13,393 nucleotides of DNA, taken from NCBI GenBank assembly GCA_017990155.1, contig JAGNOM010000046.1, positions 1 through 13,393 on the forward strand, read 5' to 3'. Under the pieces are notes generated by a model. That model saw only the letters and a program-made list of their open reading frames with translations, did no database searches and was not told the origin of the DNA. Shown here piece after piece: positions 6,113-13,393 of this stretch. The DNA comes from Propionivibrio sp. GTDB lineage: Bacteria > Pseudomonadota > Gammaproteobacteria > Burkholderiales > Rhodocyclaceae. The position numbers and the translations under genes were made by a program. Every line of letters begins with the position of its first letter. The first letter of the stretch is position 1.

Positions 6113-7345
6113 ATGAAACGAGCCATTGCAGCCCTCCCGAGCGAAGACCGCCATCCGGCGCGGCGTGCCGGTGACCGTCTGGCGCATCCGACCGTTCTGA
6201 TGCCGTCGCCTTTGCCGAGCGGATCGGGCGGTGCGCCGATCTTCCGCCGACGCTCGACGGATAACGAAACGCTCCTGATCATCGACGATTCGCCCGAGAA
6301 CCTGAGTGTATTGGGAGAGCTGCTGCAAGGCGCCGGCTACCGCGTCAAAGTAGCCAATTCCGGCGCGACCGGATTACACCTTGCCGTACAGGAACCCAAG
6401 CCCGCACTAATCCTGCTCGACATCATGATGCCCAGGATGGACGGGCATGAGGTCCTCCTGCACCTGCGCGACAACCCGAATACCAAGGACACGCCCGTCA
6501 TCTTCCTCACCGCCAAGGATTCGGACGCCGACGAGGAACGTGCTTTCAACGATGGCGTCGCCGACTACATCGTCAAACCGATCAAGCCATCCGTCGTGCT
6601 GGCGCGCGTTCGCAGCCAGCTGCTCGTGCGCCAGGCTCGCCACTGGCTGCAGGACCAGAATCAGGCGCTGGAAGCCGAAGTGGCACGGCGCATGCGGGAA
6701 AACGAGCTGATCCAGGCGGTCAGCATCCGGGCGCTGGCGCACCTCGCAGAAACGCGCGATAGCGAAACCGGCAATCACATCCAGCGCACGCAAAGCTACG
6801 TCCGCGTCCTCGCGACGCGCCTGGCGAAGCATCCGCGCTTTGCGGCAACGCTCGATAACAGCTACATCGAATCGCTGACGCGTTCGGCGCCGCTGCACGA
6901 TATCGGCAAGGTTGGCATTCCCGACCACATCCTGCTCAAACCGGGAAAACTCACGCCGGACGAATGGGAGATCATGAAAACGCACACGATTCTCGGCTTC
7001 GACGCCATCACCCTGGCCGAGCGCGACATCCGCACGTCTGTTGAATTTCTTTCGCAGGCCAAGGAAATCGTCCGCTCACACCATGAGCGCTGGGACGGCA
7101 CTGGTTATCCGGATGGTCTGGCCGGCGACGCGATCCCGATCTCGGCGCGCCTGATGGCCATGGCCGATGTTTTCGATGCGCTGATTTCGCGGCGCATCTA
7201 TAAGGAGGCACTGCCTTTTGCCGCAGTGCGCACCATCATCGCCGAAGAGCGCGGCCGTCTTTTCGACCCGGATATTGCCGATGCTTTCCTCGCCGACTGC
7301 GGCGAATTCGAGGCCATCGCGCTGCACTTTGGCATTGAAAGATGA
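6113..7345 (+). CDS. Response regulator with HD-GYP c-di-GMP phosphodiesterase output
   Basis: A 410-residue soluble regulator of RpfG-like architecture. After a basic, Pro/Arg-rich lead of about 50 residues comes a receiver (about 52-172) with acidic pocket LLIIDD, phospho-acceptor D103 in LILLDIMMPRMDG and K155 in VKP. A linker helix and the HD-GYP domain (about 198-400) follow. Metal and catalytic residues are all present: E218 and H222 (SETGNH), H262/D263 (LHDIGKVGIPD), H291, H323/H324 and GYP 331-333 (HHERWDGTGYPDGL), and D352 (MADVFDAL). Known members hydrolyse c-di-GMP to pGpG or GMP; phosphorylation of the receiver would control this. The final TGA overlaps the ATG of the hybrid kinase gene (ATGA), which implies translational coupling and a cognate pair. 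The lead before the receiver looks unconserved, but no better start is visible. Confidence 0.94.
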   Translation: MKRAIAALPSEDRHPARRAGDRLAHPTVLMPSPLPSGSGGAPIFRRRSTDNETLLIIDDSPENLSVLGELLQGAGYRVKVANSGATGLHLAVQEPKPALILLDIMMPRMDGHEVLLHLRDNPNTKDTPVIFLTAKDSDADEERAFNDGVADYIVKPIKPSVVLARVRSQLLVRQARHWLQDQNQALEAEVARRMRENELIQAVSIRALAHLAETRDSETGNHIQRTQSYVRVLATRLAKHPRFAATLDNSYIESLTRSAPLHDIGKVGIPDHILLKPGKLTPDEWEIMKTHTILGFDAITLAERDIRTSVEFLSQAKEIVRSHHERWDGTGYPDGLAGDAIPISARLMAMADVFDALISRRIYKEALPFAAVRTIIAEERGRLFDPDIADAFLADCGEFEAIALHFGIER

Positions 7346-10300
7346 CGATGAGCGAAAACACGAACAAACCCGGCCCGATTGACACGCCTGCGCCGGCGCA
7401 ACGACGCGACAATGCAAACAATGCAAACAATGCGCCCCGTTCGATCCTTGGCACTGCGTTGTCGCGGATCGAAGACGGTGGGATCAGGACGTACTTTCTT
7501 CTCTATGCGGGTCTTGCCGGTCTCGCACTCATTGTTCCCATCCTGCTCGTTCTCTACGTCAGTTTGCGTGGCCCGCAGCTCGACCAGAAAGCGGTACTCT
7601 GGATCGCCTTCACCGCGCTGGCCGCCGTCCTTGCCATCATTGCCACGCTCTTGGTTCTGCTTCGGAAACGCGAGCGTGCACGAGAGCGGAACCTGCAGAC
7701 GGAGCAAGCACGCGCCGATCAATTGATCGACTACTTCTTCAACCAGCCTTTTGTCGGCATGGCGATCGTGGCGCCGGGAACGCAAATCTTCGTCAAGTTC
7801 AACGAACAGGCGTGCGTTCTGACCGGCTACTCGCGCGACGAGTTGCGGACGAAGACCTGGCGCGACATCACCCACCCGGATGACATGGAACTGACCTACC
7901 GTGAAGTTCTGAGAATCCGGGACCGCGAGACCGATGCGATTTCCTATGAGCAACGGCTGATGCGCAAGGATGGCTCCTTCCTTTACATCAATACCGACGT
8001 GCAGTGCGTGCGCAACGCGAACGGCGATCCCGACTTCCTGATGTGCAGCGCGCAGGACATCACGCCGCGCAAGCTGAACGAAATGGAGCTGAATGTCGCC
8101 AATACCCAGCTGCGAGCCAACCAGGAGACGCTCCAGCGGCAGAACGAGGAGCTCCTGGCGACCAAATCCGCGCTGGAAGAATCGCGCAGCCGCTTCTTCA
8201 ACCTGTACGAGTTTTCGCCGGCGGCCTACCTGACGCTCAGTGCGGCCGGTGAGATCATTCGCATCAACCACACCGGCGCCAGCCTGCTCGGTTATCCGCG
8301 CCGCGAGTACGAAGGCAAGGCCTTCAGTCACTTCCTCCCGGCCGAAGAACTGGAAACCTGGGCGGCGTATCTTGAACATTCGACCCAGGTCAACCAGCGG
8401 CACAGCGGCGAATTTGCGTTGAATTGCGCGGACGGAAGCATCATCTACGTCAACGCCGAAAGCACCTTCCAGAATCTGGAGGACGAGTCGCCAGTGCTGC
8501 ACATGACTCTGAACGAAATCACCCGCCGCCGCCAGGCCGAGATGGCCCTGCGTGCCAGCACCGAGCGCTACAAGGCGGTCGTCCAGTCGTCGAACGACGC
8601 CATCGTCAGCTCGGACAGCAAGGGCCTCATCGTCTCGTGGAACCCCTGCGCCGAACGGATGTTTGGCTATCAGACCGCGGAAATCATTGGCAAGCCGGTC
8701 GCGTTTTTGATGCCGGAACGCGACCGGGAAAATCGCGTGGCATGCGTACAGCGCATCCTCGACGGCGGCGAATGCGACGCGCTGAACTCGACCGTCGAGA
8801 CCCTGGCCGTGCACAAGGACGGCCACGAGTTCCACATCGAGCTGTCATTGACCATGTGGAAGATTGCCGACGGCGTCTATTTCACCGGAACGATGCGCGA
8901 CATCACGCAGCGCAAACAGACCGAGCAGACGCTGCGCATGCTCTCGGAGGCCGTCCGCCAGAGCCCGGAGGCGATCATCATCACCGACCTCGCCGGACAG
9001 ATCGAGTACGTCAACGAGGCGTTTGTCGCCAACACCGGCTTTTCCCGCGCCGAAACGCTGGGCCGGAATGCGTCGATGCTGTCATCCGGAGACACCGAGG
9101 CCGAGGTCTATGCGTCGATGTGGGAAACCCTGGCGCGCGGCGAAGTGTGGAAAGGTGAATTTCACAATCGTCGGAAGGACGGCAGCGCCTTCATCGAATC
9201 GGCGGTGCTCGCCCCCATCCGCCAGCCCGACGGGTCGGTCACGCATTACGTCGGCGTCAAGGAAGACATCACCGAGAAGCGCCGGCTGGCCGAAGAACTC
9301 GACAAGCACCGGAACCATCTGGAAACGCTGGTCGTCGAGCGCACGGCACAGCTCATCGACACGCAGCATCAGGCGGAAACGGCGAACATCGCCAAGAGCA
9401 CCTTCCTGGCCAACATGAGCCACGAAATCCGCACGCCGATGAACGCCATCGTCGGCCTCACGCATCTGTTGCGCAACGCCGATCCGACGCCGAAGCAACT
9501 CGACCGGCTGGAGAAAATCGACGCAGCGGCGGCGCACCTGCTTGAGCTGATCAAGAATATCCTCGACCTGTCCAAGATCGACGCCGGGAAGATGGAGATT
9601 GAATGCGCCGATTTCACGCTCGACTCGGTGATCAGCCCGGTGCGCGCAATGATCATCGACGAAGCCCGCGAAAAACGCCTCGGCGTCGTTGTCGATCTCG
9701 GCAATACGCCAGTCTGGCTGCACGGCGATCCGACACGACTGCGCCAGGCCTTGCTCAACTTCGCGGCGAACGCCGTCAAGTTCACCGAACGCGGCCAGAT
9801 CGTCCTGCGCACGCGTCCGCTCGAAGAGGACGAGCGCGGCGCATTGATCCGCTTTGAAGTGGAAGATACCGGCATCGGCATCGAGCCGGAGAAGATACGC
9901 GCCCTCTTCCAGCCCTTCGAACAGGCGGATCCGTCGATCACGCGCAAATTCGGAGGCAGCGGTCTCGGCTTGGCGATCACCCGCCGCCTGGCTCAACTGA
10001 TGGGCGGCGATGCCAGCGTCGAGAGTACGCCGACCTGCGGCAGCACCTTCTGGTTCACCGTCCGCCTGGAACGCGGACACGGTGTCATGCCGCAGATCAT
10101 CAACGAAGAAGGCATCGATCTTGAGGAAGAACTGCGCAAGCAATGCAGCGGGATGAAGATCCTGCTGGCTGACGATGTCGAGGTCAATCTGGAAGTCGCG
10201 CAGTTGCTGTTGCATGGCGTCGGCCTGCAGGTCGACTCTGCGCGCAACGGGCGCGAGGCGTTCGACAAGGCGCGTACCACGAACTACGACCTGGTGCTGA

Positions 10301-11253
10301 TGGACATCCAGATGCCCGAAATGAACGGGCTCGACGCGACGCGCGCCATCCGGCGGATTTTCGGGCGCACCCAGATGCCGATCCTGGCCATGACCGCCAA
10401 CGCGTTCGACGAAGACCGGCGGCTCTGTCTCGAGGCGGGCATGAACGACTTCGTCGCCAAGCCGGTCGATCCGAAAACGCTGTACGGCATGCTCCTCAAA
10501 TGGCTGCCGCGCCCGGGGAAGGAAGCGGGTGCAGCCCCCGTTATTCAGGCCGACGATGGCGGCGCTCCGGATGTTCGCGCCGCTTCCCCCGGAACATTCG
10601 CCAACGAATCGGGCGCGTCGCGCGAGCCCGTCGCCATGCGGCAACGCCTGGAGTCCATTCCCGGCCTTGACGTCAATAACGGCTTGGCGCGCGTTCGCGG
10701 CAACGAAGAAAAATTCTGCCAGGTCATCGAACTGTTCCTCAAGGGACACGAGTTCGATCTCGAGAAAATCCACGCGGCGCTGACCCGGAGCGACATGAAC
10801 ACCGCCGAGCAATTGACACACGCGCTGAAAGGTTCGGCCGGTCTGATTGGCGCCACCTTCGTCTCCGATGCCACCACGACGCTATTGACGCTGATCCGGC
10901 AGAAAGCGCGCGTCGACCAGATCGACAAGGCCTACGTCGCCCTGACGCCACGCCTGACCGGGCTGATCGATGGTTTGCGCCGTGCCGTAGCAAGCAAGGT
11001 CGCCGAGACGCCACAAGCGCCTATCGACCAGAACCGCGCTCAGGAAGTCCTGCTGCGCCTCGAAAACCTGCTCGAAGTCGGCGACATGGCCGCTTGTACG
11101 CTGGCGCGGGAAGAGCGTCAGCTCCTGGAAAGTGCGCTTGGCGAAGCCGGACCGGCTGTCATCGCATCCATCCAGGTCTTCGCCTTTGACCAGGCGTTAA
11201 ACGAACTGAGGAATGCGACGGAAGAACTGGCCGGCGCGGGGAGCGGCTCCTGA
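7342..11253 (+). CDS. Membrane hybrid sensor histidine kinase (2 TM, 4 PAS, HisKA, HATPase, REC, HPt)
   Basis: A 1303-residue multistep phosphorelay kinase. TM1 (about 50-74) and TM2 (about 84-108) are separated by only some ten polar residues, so no extracytoplasmic sensor domain exists. Four PAS domains follow (about 127-245, 283-398, 405-526, 532-648), with a coiled coil after the first. HisKA has H694 in NMSHEIRTPMNAI. The ATPase has LLNFAANAVKF, DTGIGI (D842) and GGSGLGLAI. The receiver (about 938-1055) has D988 in LVLMDIQMPEMNG. The HPt (about 1100-1215) has H1160 in HALKGSAGLIGA. A final acidic helical stretch of about 80 residues is unassigned. All phosphotransfer residues are intact. 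It overlaps the HD-GYP gene by four bases; HPt H1160 is the likely donor for D103 of that regulator (inference). An ATG at 7348 is an equally possible start. The signal sensed is unknown. Confidence 0.95.
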   Translation: MTMSENTNKPGPIDTPAPAQRRDNANNANNAPRSILGTALSRIEDGGIRTYFLLYAGLAGLALIVPILLVLYVSLRGPQLDQKAVLWIAFTALAAVLAIIATLLVLLRKRERARERNLQTEQARADQLIDYFFNQPFVGMAIVAPGTQIFVKFNEQACVLTGYSRDELRTKTWRDITHPDDMELTYREVLRIRDRETDAISYEQRLMRKDGSFLYINTDVQCVRNANGDPDFLMCSAQDITPRKLNEMELNVANTQLRANQETLQRQNEELLATKSALEESRSRFFNLYEFSPAAYLTLSAAGEIIRINHTGASLLGYPRREYEGKAFSHFLPAEELETWAAYLEHSTQVNQRHSGEFALNCADGSIIYVNAESTFQNLEDESPVLHMTLNEITRRRQAEMALRASTERYKAVVQSSNDAIVSSDSKGLIVSWNPCAERMFGYQTAEIIGKPVAFLMPERDRENRVACVQRILDGGECDALNSTVETLAVHKDGHEFHIELSLTMWKIADGVYFTGTMRDITQRKQTEQTLRMLSEAVRQSPEAIIITDLAGQIEYVNEAFVANTGFSRAETLGRNASMLSSGDTEAEVYASMWETLARGEVWKGEFHNRRKDGSAFIESAVLAPIRQPDGSVTHYVGVKEDITEKRRLAEELDKHRNHLETLVVERTAQLIDTQHQAETANIAKSTFLANMSHEIRTPMNAIVGLTHLLRNADPTPKQLDRLEKIDAAAAHLLELIKNILDLSKIDAGKMEIECADFTLDSVISPVRAMIIDEAREKRLGVVVDLGNTPVWLHGDPTRLRQALLNFAANAVKFTERGQIVLRTRPLEEDERGALIRFEVEDTGIGIEPEKIRALFQPFEQADPSITRKFGGSGLGLAITRRLAQLMGGDASVESTPTCGSTFWFTVRLERGHGVMPQIINEEGIDLEEELRKQCSGMKILLADDVEVNLEVAQLLLHGVGLQVDSARNGREAFDKARTTNYDLVLMDIQMPEMNGLDATRAIRRIFGRTQMPILAMTANAFDEDRRLCLEAGMNDFVAKPVDPKTLYGMLLKWLPRPGKEAGAAPVIQADDGGAPDVRAASPGTFANESGASREPVAMRQRLESIPGLDVNNGLARVRGNEEKFCQVIELFLKGHEFDLEKIHAALTRSDMNTAEQLTHALKGSAGLIGATFVSDATTTLLTLIRQKARVDQIDKAYVALTPRLTGLIDGLRRAVASKVAETPQAPIDQNRAQEVLLRLENLLEVGDMAACTLAREERQLLESALGEAGPAVIASIQVFAFDQALNELRNATEELAGAGSGS
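7411..7433 (+). repeat. In-frame 9-bp tandem repeat
   Basis: AATGCAAAC occurs twice in a row (7411-7419, 7420-7428), followed by a partial third AATGC. It encodes Asn-Ala-Asn repeats in the polar N-terminal lead of the hybrid kinase, before TM1. Copy number changes would stay in frame. Confidence 0.85.
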
Positions 11254-11270
11254 CGGTTTTCGCAACAGCC

Positions 11271-11310
11271 TGATTCGTCATTCCGGCCAAGGCGCCGGAG
11301 TAACGAATCA
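11271..11310. terminator. Hairpin between convergent genes, possible bidirectional terminator
   Basis: A 17-position stem with one C/A mismatch and one G-T wobble: TGATTCGT (11271-11278) pairs with ACGAATCA (11303-11310), and TCCGGC (11282-11287) pairs with GCCGGA (11294-11299), closing a six-base loop (11288-11293). It lies 17 bases after the hybrid kinase stop and 18 bases beyond the lpdA stop, which is right for both transcripts. There is no T-run on either side, so it is not a classic intrinsic terminator. The left part resembles one arm of the repeat at 3419-3485. It may instead protect 3' ends or be a decayed repeat copy. Confidence 0.55.
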
Positions 11311-11328
11311 GCAATGGATCGGCAGCCG

Positions 11329-12753
11329 CTAGAAGTGTAGCGGCCGCTTGTCGCAGGCCAAGGCGGCTTCGTGCACCACTTCCGACAAGGTCGGATGAGC
11401 GTGGCAGATGCGCGCCAAGTCTTCGCTGGCGGCACCGAACTCCATCGCCACCACACCTTCGGAAATCAGCTCGGACGCATTGGCGCCGATGATGTGCATG
11501 CCGAGAATCCGGTCGCTCTCGGCGTCGGCGAGAATCTTGACGAAGCCCGTGGTGTCGCCCATGCCCAGCGCGCGACCGTTGGCGGCAAACGGAATCTTTC
11601 CGGCCTTGTAGGCAACGCCGGCCTCCTTGAGCTGCTGCTCGGTCTTGCCGACCCATGCAATTTCCGGGCTGGTATAGAGCACCCAGGGAATCGTGTCGAA
11701 ATTGCAGTGACCGGACTGTCCGGCCATCAGCTCGGCGACCATCACCGCCTCTTCCATCGCCTTGTGCGCCAGCATCGGACCAGAGACGACGTCACCGACC
11801 GCCCAGACACCCGGCAGGTTGGTTCGGCAATGGTCATCGACATCGATGCGGCCGCGCTCGTCGAGCTTGAGACCGACGGCTTCGGCGTTCAGACCTTCGG
11901 TATTCGGCACGCGCCCGACGGAGACGATCAGCCGGTCGGCGTCGAGTTTTTGCGCCTGGCCGTCCTTGTCCGTGTAGGCAATCGAAACACCCTTCTTCGC
12001 CACCTTGACGGCACCGATCGTAACGCCGAGCTGGATGTCGAGTCCCTGCTTGCGGAAAACCTTGGTCGCTTCCTTGGCAACATCGACGTCGGCGACCGAA
12101 AGGAAATCGGGCAAGGCTTCGAGGATCGTCACTTCCGACCCAAGCCTGCGCCAGACGCTGCCCATTTCCAGACCGATCACGCCAGCACCGATGATCGCGA
12201 GCTTCTTCGGCACGGCTTTGATATCGAGCGCGCCGACGTTGTCGCACACCACCACGTTGTCGACGGCGACACCCGGCAGATGGCGCGGTCGGGAACCGGT
12301 CGCAACGATCACCTGCCTGGCCTCGACCACTTCGTCACCGACCTTGACCTGCCAACCGCCGTCGCTCTGGGCGACGAGGCTGCCGTGTCCGCTGAGCAAC
12401 GTCACCTTGTTCTTCTTGAACAAGCCCTTGATGCCAGTCGTCAGCTGCTTGACGATGGTGTTCTTGCGTTCGACCATCGTCGGCACGTCGATCTTCGGCG
12501 TGCCGACCGAAATGCCCTGCGCGGCGAAGCCGTGGCTGGCTTCTTCAAAAAGATGGGAGGTATGCAGCAAGGCCTTGGACGGAATGCAGCCGACGTTCAG
12601 GCAGGTGCCGCCAAGGCGCGGTTCGCCCTTGGGATCGGCGTAGGCATTCGACTCGCAGCAGGCGACGTTGAATCCGAGTTGCGCTGCGCGGATCGCGCCG
12701 ACGTAGCCGCCGGGGCCGCCACCGATGACGAGCACATCAAATTGCTTGGACAT
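11329..12753 (-). CDS. lpdA: Dihydrolipoamide dehydrogenase (E3)
   Basis: A 474-residue flavoprotein that reoxidises dihydrolipoyl groups of 2-oxo acid dehydrogenase complexes with NAD+. Visible motifs: FAD-binding GGGPGG (11-16); redox-active disulfide GGTCLNVGCIPS with C51 and C56; NAD-binding GAGVIGLE (189-196); the second FAD contact TNLPGVWAVGD; and the active-site dyad H453/E458 in HAHPTLSE. Length and all catalytic residues are normal. The ATG at 12753 is chosen because AGAGAGGG lies just upstream; an in-frame ATG at 12774 would add seven unconserved residues and overlap the sucB stop. The protein lacks an N-terminal lipoyl domain. It follows sucB by 17 bases, so it is most likely the E3 dedicated to 2-oxoglutarate dehydrogenase, though E3 can be shared with other complexes. 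Confidence 0.97.
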   Translation of the reverse strand: MSKQFDVLVIGGGPGGYVGAIRAAQLGFNVACCESNAYADPKGEPRLGGTCLNVGCIPSKALLHTSHLFEEASHGFAAQGISVGTPKIDVPTMVERKNTIVKQLTTGIKGLFKKNKVTLLSGHGSLVAQSDGGWQVKVGDEVVEARQVIVATGSRPRHLPGVAVDNVVVCDNVGALDIKAVPKKLAIIGAGVIGLEMGSVWRRLGSEVTILEALPDFLSVADVDVAKEATKVFRKQGLDIQLGVTIGAVKVAKKGVSIAYTDKDGQAQKLDADRLIVSVGRVPNTEGLNAEAVGLKLDERGRIDVDDHCRTNLPGVWAVGDVVSGPMLAHKAMEEAVMVAELMAGQSGHCNFDTIPWVLYTSPEIAWVGKTEQQLKEAGVAYKAGKIPFAANGRALGMGDTTGFVKILADAESDRILGMHIIGANASELISEGVVAMEFGAASEDLARICHAHPTLSEVVHEAALACDKRPLHF

Positions 12754-12757
12754 TTTT

Positions 12758-12765
12758 CCCTCTCT
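12758..12765 (-). promoter_or_regulatory. Ribosome binding site deciding the lpdA start
   Basis: On the minus strand AGAGAGGG precedes the ATG (12753) with four bases between. It supports the start MSKQFDV rather than the longer in-frame form starting at 12774. Confidence 0.7.
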
Positions 12766-12770
12766 GGCAA

Positions 12771-13393
12771 TCAAATCCCGAGCAGCAGGCGGGCCGGGTC
12801 TTCCAGCGCTTCCTTCATCGTCACCAGCGCCAGCACGGCTTCGCGCCCGTCGATGATGCGGTGGTCGTAGGACATCGCCAGGTAGTTGATCGGGCGAATG
12901 ACGATTTCGCCGTTCTCGACCACCGGTCGATCCTTCGTGGCATGGATGCCGAGAATCGCCGACTGCGGCGGGTTGATGATCGGCGTCGACAGCATCGAAC
13001 CAAACACGCCGCCGTTGGAAATCGAGAACGTCCCGCCGGTCAGGTCTTCGAGCGACAGCTTGCCGTCCTTGGCCTTCTGGCCGAATTCGCCGATTTTCTT
13101 CTCGATATCGGCAATCGACATCTGGTCGGCATCGCGCAGGATCGGAACCACCAGGCCACGCGGACTGCCAACGGCGACGCCAATGTCGATGTAGCCGTGA
13201 TAGACGATGTCGTTGCCATCGACCGAGGCGTTGATGATCGGGAATTTCTGCAGGGCGGCCACCGCTGCCTTGACGAAGAAGCCCATGAAGCCAAGACGCA
13301 CGCCGTGCGCCTTCTCGAACTTGTCGCCGTACTGTTTGCGCAACGCCATCACCGGCGCCATGTTGACCTCGTTGAAGGTAGTCAGGATGGCAT
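12771..13393 (-). CDS. sucB: Dihydrolipoyllysine-residue succinyltransferase (E2 of 2-oxoglutarate dehydrogenase), C-terminal part
   Basis: The visible 206 residues are most of the catalytic acyltransferase domain; the frame is open to the right edge, so the lipoyl and peripheral-subunit-binding domains lie outside. E2 forms the core of the 2-oxoglutarate dehydrogenase complex and transfers succinyl from lipoyl-lysine to CoA in the TCA cycle. Diagnostic stretches are LTTFNEVNM near the edge, VGSPRGLVVPILRD, EDLTGGTFSISNGGVFGS, STPIINPPQSAILGIH and the catalytic HxxxDG in SYDHRIIDGRE, ending RLLLGI. These match SucB/OdhB rather than the pyruvate dehydrogenase E2. An internal ATG at 13361 is not the start. 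lpdA follows after 17 bases in the same operon; sucA is expected upstream, beyond the window. Confidence 0.96.
   Translation of the reverse strand, partial: AILTTFNEVNMAPVMALRKQYGDKFEKAHGVRLGFMGFFVKAAVAALQKFPIINASVDGNDIVYHGYIDIGVAVGSPRGLVVPILRDADQMSIADIEKKIGEFGQKAKDGKLSLEDLTGGTFSISNGGVFGSMLSTPIINPPQSAILGIHATKDRPVVENGEIVIRPINYLAMSYDHRIIDGREAVLALVTMKEALEDPARLLLGI

Noticed and set aside
7198..8835. Minus-strand ORF of 545 codons opposite the HD-GYP gene end and the hybrid kinase
   Set aside because: Antisense shadow of GC-rich coding sequence with no domain signature, covering intact PAS domains on the plus strand.
8554..8919. PAS3 of the hybrid kinase as a heme-based oxygen sensor
   Set aside because: Although similar to the FixL PAS, the position of the heme-binding histidine is an arginine (R465) in my alignment.
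9082..10821. Minus-strand ORF of 579 codons opposite the hybrid kinase
   Set aside because: Antisense shadow: the plus strand encodes intact HisKA, ATPase and receiver motifs here.
11371..12870. Plus-strand ORF of 499 codons opposite lpdA and the end of sucB
   Set aside because: Shadow of lpdA, whose FAD, NAD, disulfide and active-site motifs are all intact on the minus strand.

Overview
The window is about 13.4 kb of GC-rich, densely coding chromosomal DNA. Codon use, the style of the chemotaxis proteins and the gene content point to a betaproteobacterium, most likely of Rhodocyclales type (inference from protein style; no marker gene is present). Eight protein-coding genes are visible. The two at the edges are partial. 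No rRNA, tRNA, CRISPR array, transposase or phage gene was seen, and no gap between genes exceeds about 150 bases.

Plus strand, 3-11253, all genes co-directional: the C-terminal part of the chemotaxis kinase CheA; a chemoreceptor with a four-helix-bundle type sensor (MCP1); the adaptor CheW; a second chemoreceptor with a Cache 3/Cache 2 type sensor (MCP2); a response regulator with an HD-GYP c-di-GMP phosphodiesterase output; and a 1303-residue membrane hybrid histidine kinase with four PAS domains, a receiver and an HPt domain. The spacers are 3, 151, 61, 36 and -4 bases. The only sizeable one, between MCP1 and cheW, holds a 67-bp two-armed palindromic repeat of a dispersed intergenic type. 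A strong hairpin lies after the kinase gene.

Minus strand, 11329-13393: the end of a 2-oxoglutarate dehydrogenase operon, with the C-terminal part of sucB (odhB) followed by lpdA. It converges on the signalling cluster.

How the genes could work together: the two receptors share an almost identical cytoplasmic signalling domain and would report different stimuli through CheW to the same CheA. MCP1 ends in a CheR-tether-like pentapeptide and MCP2 does not. The hybrid kinase and the HD-GYP regulator overlap by four bases and look like a cognate phosphorelay that controls c-di-GMP breakdown. The visible part of CheA carries two tandem 24-residue motifs that closely fit the c-di-GMP-binding MshEN pattern. 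This suggests, as an untested hypothesis, that the same locus both degrades c-di-GMP and reads it inside the chemotaxis kinase.
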